Assembly (NCBI GenBank): GCA_026993355.1
Contig: JALWTX010000022.1
Coordinates: 186,001 to 250,000 of the forward strand
DNA length: 64,000 nt
Direction of reading: 5' to 3'
Source: Flavobacteriales bacterium
Lineage (GTDB): Bacteria > Bacteroidota > Bacteroidia > Flavobacteriales > Flavobacteriaceae
Positions within the stretch are counted from its first letter, which is position 1; the number at the start of each line of letters is the position of its first letter. This document shows, one piece after another, positions 1 to 9,076 of this stretch. The notes beneath the pieces were generated by a model. That model ran no database searches. It was not told the DNA's origin and worked only from the letters and a program-made list of their open reading frames with translations. Position numbers and translations under genes: made by a program.

Positions 1-1
1 T

Positions 2-43
2 AAATATGTAGTACCCGAAAAAATGGTAGGCAAAATAGACTAA
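2..43 (+). CDS. C-terminal end of an upstream gene (partial)
   Basis: The first bases read as an open frame ending KYVVPEKMVGKID and then TAA. It is followed within 25 bases by a strong terminator on the same strand, which suggests this is the true 3' end of a gene entering from the left. Too little is visible to name the product. Confidence 0.35.
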   Translation, partial: KYVVPEKMVGKID

Positions 44-67
44 TTTTTTCATTTTTTTAAGTTTTTG

Positions 68-97
68 AAAGGAATTGCAGGTGCAATTCCTTTTTTT
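68..97 (+). terminator. Rho-independent terminator
   Basis: AAGGAATTGC pairs with GCAATTCCTT across a loop of about four bases (AGGT) and is followed by a run of T. It lies just after the partial gene that enters the window. Confidence 0.8.
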
Positions 98-170
98 ATT
101 CTATCCTTAAACAACCACTTTCTAAATTAAAGTATTGTTAGTCAATCAATAAAAAAAAATAATAAATTTT

Positions 171-212
171 AACTAAAAAATTAGTTTTAACTAAAATTTT
201 AGTTTATATTTG
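171..212 (+). promoter_or_regulatory. Tandem palindromic operators overlapping the blaI-like promoter
   Basis: Two perfect 16-bp palindromes lie side by side: AACTAAAAAATTAGTT (171-186) and AACTAAAATTTTAGTT (189-204), with centres 18 bp apart. A Bacteroidota -7 element TATATTTG follows directly (205-212), 26 bases before the BlaI/MecI-family start codon. The palindromes cover the -33 region, so a dimeric winged-helix repressor bound there would block its own promoter. The role as BlaI-type operator is inferred from this position. Confidence 0.65.
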
Positions 213-238
213 TAGCATCAAAAGTAAAGAAAACTGTT

Positions 239-610
239 ATGACCAAACAACTGACCAAAGCCGAAGAGCAAATTATGCAAATACTTTGGCTGCTCAAAAA
301 GGCAACTGTCAAAGAAATAATGGCAGAACTACCTGACCCTAAACCTGCCTATAATACGGTTTCTACTATTGTTAGAATATTAGAAAACAAAAAGTTTGTC
401 GGGCATGAAAAAATGGGAAAAGGTTATAGATATTTTCCCTTGGTAGAAAAAGAAACCTACAGCAATCAAAGCTTAAATAAATTAATTAACAATTATTTCA
501 GCGGCTCGTTTAAATCAATGGTATCCTTTTTTGTTAAAAATAATGAAATTGACCTACAGGATGTAGAAGATTTGTTAGAAAAAATTAAAAATTCGCAAAA
601 AAATGACTGA
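239..610 (+). CDS. BlaI/MecI/CopY family transcriptional repressor
   Basis: A 123-residue winged-helix repressor. The N-terminal 75 residues carry the family pattern LTKAEEQIMQILW, then KPAYNTVSTIVRILENKKFV (the recognition-helix region), then a wing ending GKGYRYFPLV. The remaining residues form the helical dimerisation domain. In known systems such proteins bind palindromes and are cleaved when a partner M56 membrane protease senses a signal such as a beta-lactam. The gene overlaps the M56 protease gene by 8 bp, forming a two-gene unit, and two 16-bp palindromes precede it. No beta-lactamase is nearby, so the inducing signal is unknown. Confidence 0.88.
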   Translation: MTKQLTKAEEQIMQILWLLKKATVKEIMAELPDPKPAYNTVSTIVRILENKKFVGHEKMGKGYRYFPLVEKETYSNQSLNKLINNYFSGSFKSMVSFFVKNNEIDLQDVEDLLEKIKNSQKND

Positions 611-1874
611 TTATATCTTGCAAGTTTTATTATACCAATTAATATTTCTCATAGCCTATGAGTTTTTTTTCAAAAAAGAAACCTTTTTTAGTTGGAATCG
701 CTACTATCTCTTGATTAGTGCCGGTCTTTCTTATATTTTACCACTTATAAACATAAGCAGCTTTGCCAAATATGTCAAATATTTTCATGGCATTCAAGCT
801 TTAAATCCTATTAATTTGAACTATCAAGCCGCCACATCAAAATATACGGTTTTAGATACTACCTTTATTAATTTGACTCAAATTTATATAATAGGTTCTG
901 GTATAATGCTACTGCTTTTTATGTGGAAATTATTTCAATTATTTTATAAAATACATAGTCATAAGATTTTAAATTATTCAACTTATAAAATAGTTTTGCT
1001 AAAAGAAAAACATGTAGCTTTTAGTTTTTTAAATTACATTTTTATCAGCAAGGCTGTATTTGATCAAAATCCGGCACCAATCTTAGCACACGAATTGATT
1101 CATATTAAAGAAAAACACAGTTTGGATTTATTGTTCTTTGAAATTCAAAAAATTGTTTTTTGGTTTAATCCGTTGATTTATCTCTATCAACATAAAATTA
1201 TGCTCTTACATGAATATATTGCCGACCAAAAAACCTTAAAAACAATCCCCAAACAATCCTTTTACGAAAATTTACTACTGCAAAATTTTGCCATAGAAAA
1301 ATTACCCTTTATCAATCAATATTCAAACCAAACCTTATTAAAAAAACGTATTATGATGACAACAAAGAAACAATCCAACCCAATTTTAAAAGTAAAATAC
1401 CTCATGGTCTTACCCTTAATTTTTACAATGCTGTTTATGGCCTCATGTGATAAAACAGATCAAAGCGTACGAGGCCAAATCCCGACCGAATCTAAAATAG
1501 AAAATACACCAAAAACCTTTACGTTGGATCAAATTAACAAAGCACCTGTTTTTCCGGGTTGTGAAAAATTAAACGATAATAATGAAATAAAAGCCTGTTT
1601 TAGCCGTAAAATAAGAGAATTTGTAATAAACAATTTCGATAAAAAAATTATGAATGATTTACCGGCAGGAAAATATAAAATTCTGACACAATTTCATGTA
1701 GATTACACCGGAAAAGTCACCAATATCAAAGCCAAAGCAGATGTAGAAAAATTAAAAAAAGAAGCCATTAAAGTACTTGAACGCTTACCGGACATGCAAC
1801 CGGCAGAATTGGCTGATGGTCAAAAAGTTGGGCTGACTTATACCCTGCCAATTATTTTGATTGGCAAAAAATAA
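603..1874 (+). CDS. M56 (BlaR1-like) membrane metallopeptidase with TonB-like C-terminal domain
   Basis: A 423-residue membrane protein. Hydrophobic segments near residues 5-20, 34-50 and 92-110 precede a zinc-protease motif HELIH (H163-H167, in the context LAHELIHIKEKH), typical of peptidase family M56. A further membrane segment near 270-285 ends in a Cys (MASCDK). Residues from about 310 to the end resemble the TonB C-terminal fold (PVFPGCE opening, then VDYTGKVTNIK). BlaR1 proteins sense a ligand outside the cell and cleave their BlaI partner inside it. Here the penicillin-binding sensor domain is replaced by the TonB-like module, an arrangement common in Bacteroidota whose ligand is not known. 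Confidence 0.85.
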   Translation: MTDYILQVLLYQLIFLIAYEFFFKKETFFSWNRYYLLISAGLSYILPLINISSFAKYVKYFHGIQALNPINLNYQAATSKYTVLDTTFINLTQIYIIGSGIMLLLFMWKLFQLFYKIHSHKILNYSTYKIVLLKEKHVAFSFLNYIFISKAVFDQNPAPILAHELIHIKEKHSLDLLFFEIQKIVFWFNPLIYLYQHKIMLLHEYIADQKTLKTIPKQSFYENLLLQNFAIEKLPFINQYSNQTLLKKRIMMTTKKQSNPILKVKYLMVLPLIFTMLFMASCDKTDQSVRGQIPTESKIENTPKTFTLDQINKAPVFPGCEKLNDNNEIKACFSRKIREFVINNFDKKIMNDLPAGKYKILTQFHVDYTGKVTNIKAKADVEKLKKEAIKVLERLPDMQPAELADGQKVGLTYTLPIILIGKK

Positions 1875-1913
1875 CCTTAATAAATCATTGGAAATAGATT
1901 ATAATTCCCCTTA

Positions 1914-3140
1914 ATGAGAGCCTTCATATCCATATTATTTATCTTGCTCCACTTTTTGCTGCAAAGTCAAATAATAAATAGTAATTTAGATAAGGAAAAT
2001 TATATCCAAACCATTCAAAATTTAAAAAACCAAGCCCAAAGTTTTGAATCAAATTTAAAATTGGGAGATATTTATCAAGAAACCGGTAATTACGCAAAAG
2101 CTATCAAACATTATCTAAAAGCTTTATCATATAAAAACGATAAACATGCATACCTTAAATTAGCCAAATCGTATTTAAAAAATAACCAACGAAACAAAGC
2201 GATTGAAATATATGAAACAATCTTGCAAAAAGAACCGGATCATTTGTTATTAAAATACCATTTGGCTAATTTATATCTACAAAATAAAAATTTTGAAAAA
2301 AGTTTACCGATTCTAAAATTCCTTAGCCTAAAAGATTCGCTCAATCCAAATTATTTGTACAAGATTGCTTTGGTTTATACTTATTTAAATCAAGAACCAA
2401 ACGCCATTCGGTTTTACAAAAAAACCATAAGCGTTGACAGCACCTTTTACCAAGCTTATTATCGACTTGCAAAAATCCATACCAATAAGTCCAATTTATT
2501 TTTAGCAAAAAAATTATTGCAAAAAGCCTTACTTATAAAACCCGATGCCATAAACCTTAACCGGCTACAAGCTATTGTAGCTTACAAAACCCATGATTAT
2601 CCTACTACGATTAAAAGCATTTTATGTTTAGACTCTTTAAAACAAAACAATCCTTTTTATAAAAATCTTTTAGGGATTGCCTATTTTTATAATCATAAAT
2701 ACCATAAAGCTGAAAATATTTTTAATGAGTTGATTAACCAAAAAAATGAATTAGATAATACCTATTATTATTTAGGTTTGACATACAAAAATTTAAATAA
2801 ACCTGAATTAGCTGAACAAAGTTTTAAAAAATCAATTAAAATTAAACGGCCTAGTGTGGCAAGTGAATATTATCAAATTGCTATGCTATATAAAAAACAA
2901 CAAAAACTTAAAGAAGCCATCTCTTATTTAAAAAAGGCTTTGCACCAAAAACAAACCAATCCGGATATTTTGTTCCAATTAGCCTTATTGTCAGAAAGTT
3001 ACTTCCAAAATAAAAAGATAGCCTTAAATTACTTTAAAAACTATGTGGCTCAATATAAACATATAGATGCTGAAAGAAGCAGGTATGCCTTGCAACAAAT
3101 AAGAAAAATAAAGACAGAGTTGTTTTTTCAAGCAAAATAA
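1914..3140 (+). CDS. Secreted tetratricopeptide-repeat protein
   Basis: 408 residues with an N-terminal signal peptide (MRAFISILFILLHFLLQSQ) and then TPR units almost to the end. Recognisable repeat cores include YAKAIKHYLKAL, NKAIEIYETILQKEPDH, PNAIRFYKKTISVDSTF, PELAEQSFKKSIKI and KEAISYLKKAL. Such proteins are protein-interaction scaffolds, here probably periplasmic. It starts 39 bases after the M56 gene on the same strand and may be co-transcribed with it. No catalytic motif is visible and no specific partner can be named. Confidence 0.75.
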   Translation: MRAFISILFILLHFLLQSQIINSNLDKENYIQTIQNLKNQAQSFESNLKLGDIYQETGNYAKAIKHYLKALSYKNDKHAYLKLAKSYLKNNQRNKAIEIYETILQKEPDHLLLKYHLANLYLQNKNFEKSLPILKFLSLKDSLNPNYLYKIALVYTYLNQEPNAIRFYKKTISVDSTFYQAYYRLAKIHTNKSNLFLAKKLLQKALLIKPDAINLNRLQAIVAYKTHDYPTTIKSILCLDSLKQNNPFYKNLLGIAYFYNHKYHKAENIFNELINQKNELDNTYYYLGLTYKNLNKPELAEQSFKKSIKIKRPSVASEYYQIAMLYKKQQKLKEAISYLKKALHQKQTNPDILFQLALLSESYFQNKKIALNYFKNYVAQYKHIDAERSRYALQQIRKIKTELFFQAK

Positions 3141-3301
3141 ATCAGATTTATTTTATCAGTCTATTATTTAATTGAATAAATGAAAAAAAATTTTCCATAT
3201 TCTGGATAGTTAAAGTCTTTTCGTTATTCAATAAATACTTTAATAAAGAATAATCTTTGCAAATTGCCTGACAAAGCCTTAATTTTACAAAAATTTTTAG
3301 T

Positions 3302-4297
3302 ATGACTTTAAACAAAGCTATTCAAGAATTACACAAAAAGGGATATTTAGATTTGCCGTTGCCTGAAAATCTCAATTTGGTTGAAGAAATTAATCGCTTA
3401 CGAAAAGAAAAAAATGCTGTTATTTTGGCCCATTACTACCAAGTTCCTGAAATACAAGATATTGCTGATTTTGTAGGTGACAGCTTAGCATTAGCCCAGG
3501 CAGCAGCCAAAACAAATGCAGATATTATTTTATTTGCCGGCGTGCATTTTATGGCCGAAACTGCCAAAATTCTAAATCCGGACAAAAAAGTACTCCTCCC
3601 CGACTTACTTGCCGGCTGTTCTTTAGCCGAATCAGCTCCCAAAGAAAAATTTGAAGCATTTAAACAACAACATCCTGATCATATAGTTGTATCGTATGTG
3701 AATACATCGGCTGATATTAAAGCTTTAACCGATATTGTTTGCACCTCGTCAAATGCCGAAAAAATTATTAATTCAATTCCGGCAGATGCCAAAATTATTT
3801 TTGCACCTGATAAAAATTTGGGCGCTTATCTGAAAAAGAAAACCGGAAGGGATATGTTGCTTTGGGATGGCGCCTGCGAAGTACATGAAGAATTTTCACT
3901 TGAAAAAATTTTACAACTTAAAGCTGAGCACCCCGATGCTAAAATTATTGCCCATCCCGAATCACGCGACTATATTTTAAATATTGCCGATTATATCGGT
4001 TCTACATCCGGATTGCTCAACTATGTCCAAAAAAGCGAGGCCAAAGAATTTATTATTGCCACAGAATCCGGAATTTTGCACAAAATGGCGCAGTTAGCCC
4101 CCGGCAAAATACTGATACCTGCACCGCCGGTAAACGATGAAAATGCTTGCGCCTGTACCGAATGTCCTTATATGAAACGAAATACTTTGGAAAAAATTTA
4201 TTTAGCTTTAAAGTATGAATTGCCTGAAGTAAATGTAGAAGAACAATTACGTAAAAAAGCCTTAGTTCCTATTCAACGAATGTTAGAATTATCTTAA
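3302..4297 (+). CDS. nadA: Quinolinate synthase A
   Basis: 331 residues, the usual NadA length. It condenses iminoaspartate with dihydroxyacetone phosphate to quinolinate, the second step of de novo NAD synthesis, using an oxygen-sensitive [4Fe-4S] cluster. Family hallmarks are ILAHYYQVPEIQDIADFVGDS near the start and the C-terminal CACTECPYMKRNTLEKIY. Candidate cluster ligands are C106 (AGCSLAE), C192 (DGACEVHE) and one Cys of the CACTEC group (283-288), matching the three-Cys pattern of characterised enzymes. nadB, which makes its substrate, follows 8 bases later. Confidence 0.97.
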   Translation: MTLNKAIQELHKKGYLDLPLPENLNLVEEINRLRKEKNAVILAHYYQVPEIQDIADFVGDSLALAQAAAKTNADIILFAGVHFMAETAKILNPDKKVLLPDLLAGCSLAESAPKEKFEAFKQQHPDHIVVSYVNTSADIKALTDIVCTSSNAEKIINSIPADAKIIFAPDKNLGAYLKKKTGRDMLLWDGACEVHEEFSLEKILQLKAEHPDAKIIAHPESRDYILNIADYIGSTSGLLNYVQKSEAKEFIIATESGILHKMAQLAPGKILIPAPPVNDENACACTECPYMKRNTLEKIYLALKYELPEVNVEEQLRKKALVPIQRMLELS

Positions 4298-4305
4298 AGT
4301 AGAAC

Positions 4306-5874
4306 ATGAAAATAAAAAGTGATTTCCTCGTCATTGGTTCCGGTATTGCCGGTTTGTCATTTGCCATTAAAATAGCCCAAAAATTTCCCGGCAAAAAAAT
4401 TAGCATCATTACAAAAGGGACCAAAGAGGAATCAAATACCAAATATGCCCAAGGCGGCATAGCCACCGTTTATGATTTGGCTAAAGATTCATACAAAGCC
4501 CATATCGAAGATACTTTAATAGCCGGAGATGGTTTATGCGATCCGGCGGTGGTAGAAATGGTTATAACACAGGCAACAGCCCGCTTAGACGAGCTTTTAA
4601 ATTGGGGCGTTTCGTTTGATAAAAATGCCCAAGGTGAATATGATTTAGGGAAAGAAGGCGGGCACTCCAAAAATCGAATTTTTCATCATAAAGATATCAC
4701 CGGCTATGAAATTGAACGCTCTTTGCTTAAAATAGTGAATCAAACCCCCAATATTGATTTTTATGATTTTCATTATGCCATTGATCTCATTACCGAACAT
4801 CAAGTTTTTGGCGATTTAATTTCTCTGGAATCAGACAAAACCGTCTTTGGAGCTTACGTTTTAGATGAAAAAACCAAAGAAATAAAAACTTTTACCGCAA
4901 AATATACTTTATTAGCTACAGGCGGCAGCGGACAAGTTTATGAAACGACTACCAATCCGTTTGTGGCCACCGGTGACGGAATAGGTATGGCCTACCGGGC
5001 CAAAGCCCGTCTGGCAGATATGGAGTTTATACAATTTCACCCGACAGCCCTTTACAATCCGGGAGAAAGTCCGGCTTTTTTGATTTCGGAGGCTGTCAGA
5101 GGATTTGGGGCTTACCTTCGTAACGAACAAGGAAAGCGGTTTATGAAAAAATATGATACCCGTTTGGAACTTGCCCCGCGTGATATTGTGGCTCGTGCCA
5201 TAGATACGGAAATGAAATTACAAGGAAACAAAAATGTTTATTTAGATGTAACACATCTAGACTATGATGCTTTTGTCAAACATTTTCCAAATATTACTAA
5301 AAAATGTGAAAGTTTAAATATTGACATCCGTAAAGAGTATATTCCTGTGGCACCTGCTGCCCATTATATGATGGGAGGTGTCGTGGTGGATAAGCATGGA
5401 CAAACCTCCATCAAAAACTTGTATGCCAGTGGCGAAGTAAGTCGTACCGGCTTACATGGCGCCAACAGATTAGCCTCAAACTCTTTACTTGAAGCATTGG
5501 TTTTTTCGCATAATGCAGCAGAAGATATTGCCAATCGTTTTGATGAAAATGTCAAACTTCCTTCCGTACCGCAATGGATTGACACCAGTACCAACCGGAA
5601 CATGGAAAAAATACTGATTACGCATGATCGCAATGAAGTTAAAACCATTATGAGTAATTATGTGGGGATAGTCCGGTCTAATGAACGCTTGTTGCGCGCC
5701 TTACGTCGCTTGTATGTCTTGTATCAAGACAATAAGCGCTTGTATGATCATGCAGAAATTAGCACCGATTTATTAGAATTACGCAATTTAATTACCACTG
5801 CTTATTTAATTGTAGAGTTTTCAAGAAAAAGAAAACAAAACAAAGGCGGATTTTACAGCAAGGATTTAATTTAA
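4306..5874 (+). CDS. nadB: L-aspartate oxidase
   Basis: 522 residues. This flavoprotein oxidises L-aspartate to iminoaspartate for NadA. The N-terminal dinucleotide-binding loop GSGIAGLSFAIK is at residues 12-23. The succinate-dehydrogenase/fumarate-reductase superfamily motifs follow: KYAQGGIA, the HPTALY region, and PAAHYMMGGVVVD with GLHGANRLASNSLLEALVF near 345-400. The C-terminal helical domain is complete. It lies 8 bases after nadA, and the pair is a conventional two-gene NAD operon. Confidence 0.97.
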   Translation: MKIKSDFLVIGSGIAGLSFAIKIAQKFPGKKISIITKGTKEESNTKYAQGGIATVYDLAKDSYKAHIEDTLIAGDGLCDPAVVEMVITQATARLDELLNWGVSFDKNAQGEYDLGKEGGHSKNRIFHHKDITGYEIERSLLKIVNQTPNIDFYDFHYAIDLITEHQVFGDLISLESDKTVFGAYVLDEKTKEIKTFTAKYTLLATGGSGQVYETTTNPFVATGDGIGMAYRAKARLADMEFIQFHPTALYNPGESPAFLISEAVRGFGAYLRNEQGKRFMKKYDTRLELAPRDIVARAIDTEMKLQGNKNVYLDVTHLDYDAFVKHFPNITKKCESLNIDIRKEYIPVAPAAHYMMGGVVVDKHGQTSIKNLYASGEVSRTGLHGANRLASNSLLEALVFSHNAAEDIANRFDENVKLPSVPQWIDTSTNRNMEKILITHDRNEVKTIMSNYVGIVRSNERLLRALRRLYVLYQDNKRLYDHAEISTDLLELRNLITTAYLIVEFSRKRKQNKGGFYSKDLI

Positions 5875-5876
5875 AA

Positions 5877-7889
5877 TTATTCAATTTTGTGCAAATTTAA
5901 ATCCTTATCAATCTCTAAAATTATAGACCCCTGGTTTTTGAAACCTGTATCGGGTGTGTGCTGATATAAATAAACCTTAGAAGTTTGGGTAGTACGACCA
6001 ATTTTTTGTAACCCCTCAAACAAATTATCGGCATTGGCAGCGCGTACCAATAAATCAAAAGTGGTATCAAAACCGTTTATAGCGGTAAAATCAGGTAAAG
6101 TATTATATTGCTTTTTAAATTTTTCAGCCAATTCGGGTGCTACTTTTCGAATCATTTTGGCCGGAAAATGATAATTTAAATTGGCCAAAAATTCATTCAT
6201 ACGGTCATTTTTATCATCTTCATAGAGTTTTTTATCCTCTAAAGTGTACAAGCTAATATAATAATTTTTCTTTAAAGAATTAAGTGTTGATAAAACTGTA
6301 AAAATAAATGAATCATCCTTGGACAATAGAATAACAGCATTTTCTTTATTCCTATCCAATGCTTTTTTGATATTATCGGCATTAATTGATAAGCCTTTCT
6401 TCATTTCTTTACCGCCTATTTTGGTAACAGGTATGCCCAGTTTTACAGCTAAGCTATCTGCTTCTGCCTTTTGGGTTGGATCGTAAATAATACTCAATTT
6501 TTTACCGGCTGACTGTTCTTTTATATATTGCAGCATATGATTTTGCAAATCGGTATTATTGGAAGTTGTCACGACTAAATTCCTAAAAACCTGATTGCCT
6601 TTATAATTATGGACAGCCACAGGTGTGTTATCATATTCTAAAATATGGGCTACTTTTTCAATATTATCTTTTTTTACCGGTCCTATGACGAAATCATAAT
6701 CGGAAAGATCTGTGGTTTCTAAAATTTTACCTGTGACATATGGCGATGCCTGCGTATCAAAAACATCATATTGAACATTCAAACCCAATTGCCGCAACGA
6801 ATCAATAGCTAACTTGATTCCCGAATAATAATCCAAAATTCTATGTCGCATTAGCTTTTGACAAAGATCAGAATTATTGTCAGTAATAGACTTTAACTTA
6901 AAGGGCAACATAATTGCAATACGATAGGTTTTATCCAAGCGCATACTATCTAACAAATTGATACTTTGCGGTATTTTGTTAAGAGTAAGTCTTGTATCTA
7001 CCATACTATCTTTGGGCTTAAAACTATCAATTTTTTCATTAAAATCTTGCACTTCATTAGCCAACAATTCTTCTGAAAGTTTGTCTTTGGGTATTTTGAT
7101 GGTTTGACCATATTTAAGCCCATCTACCAAATCAGGATTGACCGCTTTAATATCTTCAATAGAAATATTATATTTTTTATGCAAGCTGTATAAAGTTTCT
7201 TTAGGCTTTACTTCATGATAAATAAAATGAGCCAAATCACGTTTGGGTTCTTCACTGGTTATAAACTTAGGTACTATTAATTTTTGGCCGGGTTTTATTG
7301 TTTCATTTTTTATCTCCGGATTTAATCGTTCCAACTCGTCCATGGTTATACCATGATTGTAAGCAATTCGCCATTCGCCTTCATGCGGTTGCACTTCATA
7401 ATAAGTATATTTTAGGGTATCAATGGCTTTTGGCGCATTTGCATCGGGGAAAATAGGGATAATAAGAATTTGTCCTAATTTAATATCATAGCCTTCTACA
7501 TTATTAAGTTTAACAATATCTTCAATTTTTGAATGATATTGTTTAGACAAACTAAAAAGTGTTTCATTTTCGTCAACGGTATGATATTTATAGTCGATAG
7601 GGTTTTGCGCCAATTTAATGGAATCGCCGGGCTGTAAGGCAGCCTCTGTTTTGGGAATCAAAATACTTTTGCCGGCTTTTAAAGGTTTACCGGCATCTAA
7701 ACCGGCATTATATTTTAAAATATCGGAGGGGGCAACTTGATATATTTTGGCAATATCACTTAATTTTTCGCCTTCAGCTACTGTATGAATAATAAAATTT
7801 TGAGCTGAGGTCGTAAAAAAGGTCATCAATAAAAAGATTATGATGCCGGTTTTATATAAATTAGATGTGTGTTTAAAGCAATTTAACAT
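5877..7889 (-). CDS. LysM-repeat protein with PBP1-like (ABC solute-binding fold) domain
   Basis: 670 residues. After a signal peptide there are four LysM modules, at about 33-81, 101-147, 163-209 and 224-269. Each has the pattern YHTV..GETLFSLSKQY....I..LN..L..GQ.L.IP. The second half, from about residue 325 (RIAIMLPFKLKS), resembles a type I periplasmic-binding fold (SGIKLAIDSL, VIGPVKKDN, INGFDTTFDLL). LysM modules bind peptidoglycan, so the protein is probably held at the wall in the periplasm. This architecture recurs in flavobacteria but its ligand is not known. It is 17 bases downstream of clpS. Confidence 0.85.
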   Translation of the reverse strand: MLNCFKHTSNLYKTGIIIFLLMTFFTTSAQNFIIHTVAEGEKLSDIAKIYQVAPSDILKYNAGLDAGKPLKAGKSILIPKTEAALQPGDSIKLAQNPIDYKYHTVDENETLFSLSKQYHSKIEDIVKLNNVEGYDIKLGQILIIPIFPDANAPKAIDTLKYTYYEVQPHEGEWRIAYNHGITMDELERLNPEIKNETIKPGQKLIVPKFITSEEPKRDLAHFIYHEVKPKETLYSLHKKYNISIEDIKAVNPDLVDGLKYGQTIKIPKDKLSEELLANEVQDFNEKIDSFKPKDSMVDTRLTLNKIPQSINLLDSMRLDKTYRIAIMLPFKLKSITDNNSDLCQKLMRHRILDYYSGIKLAIDSLRQLGLNVQYDVFDTQASPYVTGKILETTDLSDYDFVIGPVKKDNIEKVAHILEYDNTPVAVHNYKGNQVFRNLVVTTSNNTDLQNHMLQYIKEQSAGKKLSIIYDPTQKAEADSLAVKLGIPVTKIGGKEMKKGLSINADNIKKALDRNKENAVILLSKDDSFIFTVLSTLNSLKKNYYISLYTLEDKKLYEDDKNDRMNEFLANLNYHFPAKMIRKVAPELAEKFKKQYNTLPDFTAINGFDTTFDLLVRAANADNLFEGLQKIGRTTQTSKVYLYQHTPDTGFKNQGSIILEIDKDLNLHKIE

Positions 7890-7906
7890 ATAAAAGTCTC
7901 CTTAAT

Positions 7907-8176
7907 TTATTCGATATCTACGCTTAAGCCTTTCTCAAGCAGGGTCGATGCAATGGGTAAAAGTTTTTGATAAGTCCCTTTTTTTACCACACTTTGCCCT
8001 TTGTAATGGGTTAAGGTGGCACACTGTTCGGCTTGCATTAGCGTATGATTACAATAGCGCATAAGCATGTCAATTACGAAATCAAACGTATGAACATTGT
8101 CATTATATAAAACAATTTTATACACTTCCGTGTTGGTATTTTGTTGGTCCTGTTTTGGCAAATGCTTTTCAGTCAT
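7907..8176 (-). CDS. clpS: ATP-dependent Clp protease adaptor ClpS
   Basis: 89 residues. The ClpS core is clear: YKIVLYNDNVHTFDFVIDML, followed by the helical segment HTLMQAEQCATLTHYKGQSVV. ClpS binds the ClpA/ClpC N-domain and delivers N-degron substrates to ClpP. The DN pair in YNDNVHTFDFV corresponds to the N-degron pocket region of characterised ClpS proteins. Gene order here is prmA, clpS, LysM protein. Confidence 0.93.
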   Translation of the reverse strand: MTEKHLPKQDQQNTNTEVYKIVLYNDNVHTFDFVIDMLMRYCNHTLMQAEQCATLTHYKGQSVVKKGTYQKLLPIASTLLEKGLSVDIE

Positions 8177-8239
8177 AGGTTGATATTTTAAAGTTTAAAA
8201 ATATAGATTTTTTTTGAATAAACCATAAAAACTTATCAG

Positions 8240-9076
8240 TTAGTTGACATCTTGATGTGTTTTTTTAAATTTTAGACTCGTCCAATCATTCTTTATTTCC
8301 ATGCTCTCAAAGACCATACCATTTTTTTTGCCTTCCTCAAGTAATAAAGGTACATCTGATTGATAAAACCCACTTATTATGAGCTGGCCGTTTGGTTTTA
8401 TATGTTTAACATATCGGGCCATATCTCGCAATAAAATATTCCGGTTTATATTAGCCAAAAAAACATCAACTGCAGGCAGTTCTTTCAAAATAGTGGCATC
8501 CCCTAAAAATGTTTTTATTTGGGGTGTGTCATTGGTGTTAAAATTTTCTAAAGCATTTTGAAAAGCCCATTTATCATTATCAATGGCAAATATTGGTTTA
8601 GCGCCCAATTTATCAGCCAAAATAGCTAAAACGCCGGTGCCACTTCCCATGTCTATGACTGATTTATCTTGCAAATCCATTTGCAACAACTGTTTAATCA
8701 TTAAATAAGTCGTTTCATGATGTCCCGTGCCAAAACTCATTTTAGGATCAATGGTAATGGTAACCGGATATTCTTTTTGCGGATGAAAAGAGGTTCTGAT
8801 ATAGACGTGTTCATCTATTATCAGTGGCTTAATTTGTTTTTCCCAAGTTTCGTTCCAGTTTTTTTCGGGAACTTCTTTTATCGTCACTTTATAGGCAATG
8901 GGCAATCCGGATAACACTTCATCGAGTAAGATATCATCATAGGTGTAAGCCAAGAAGCCTTCCGGTGTTTCTACAAACCCCTCAAAGCCGGCATGTGCCA
9001 ATAAAGCGATTAAGATTTCTTTATCTGCAACCGGATTATCTAAAATAAAATTGTATTCTTTATATTTCTTTGTCAT
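8240..9076 (-). CDS. prmA: Ribosomal protein L11 methyltransferase
   Basis: 278 residues. It is a class I S-adenosylmethionine methyltransferase that trimethylates ribosomal protein L11. Landmarks are the N-terminal substrate-recognition domain, DPKMSFGTGHHETTYLM at about 111-127, the SAM loop DMGSGTGVLAILADKLGA, and the NINRNILL catalytic motif (NPP-like position) near 210. Its start overlaps the 3' end of the upstream membrane-protein gene by 17 bp, indicating co-transcription. Confidence 0.94.
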   Translation of the reverse strand: MTKKYKEYNFILDNPVADKEILIALLAHAGFEGFVETPEGFLAYTYDDILLDEVLSGLPIAYKVTIKEVPEKNWNETWEKQIKPLIIDEHVYIRTSFHPQKEYPVTITIDPKMSFGTGHHETTYLMIKQLLQMDLQDKSVIDMGSGTGVLAILADKLGAKPIFAIDNDKWAFQNALENFNTNDTPQIKTFLGDATILKELPAVDVFLANINRNILLRDMARYVKHIKPNGQLIISGFYQSDVPLLLEEGKKNGMVFESMEIKNDWTSLKFKKTHQDVN

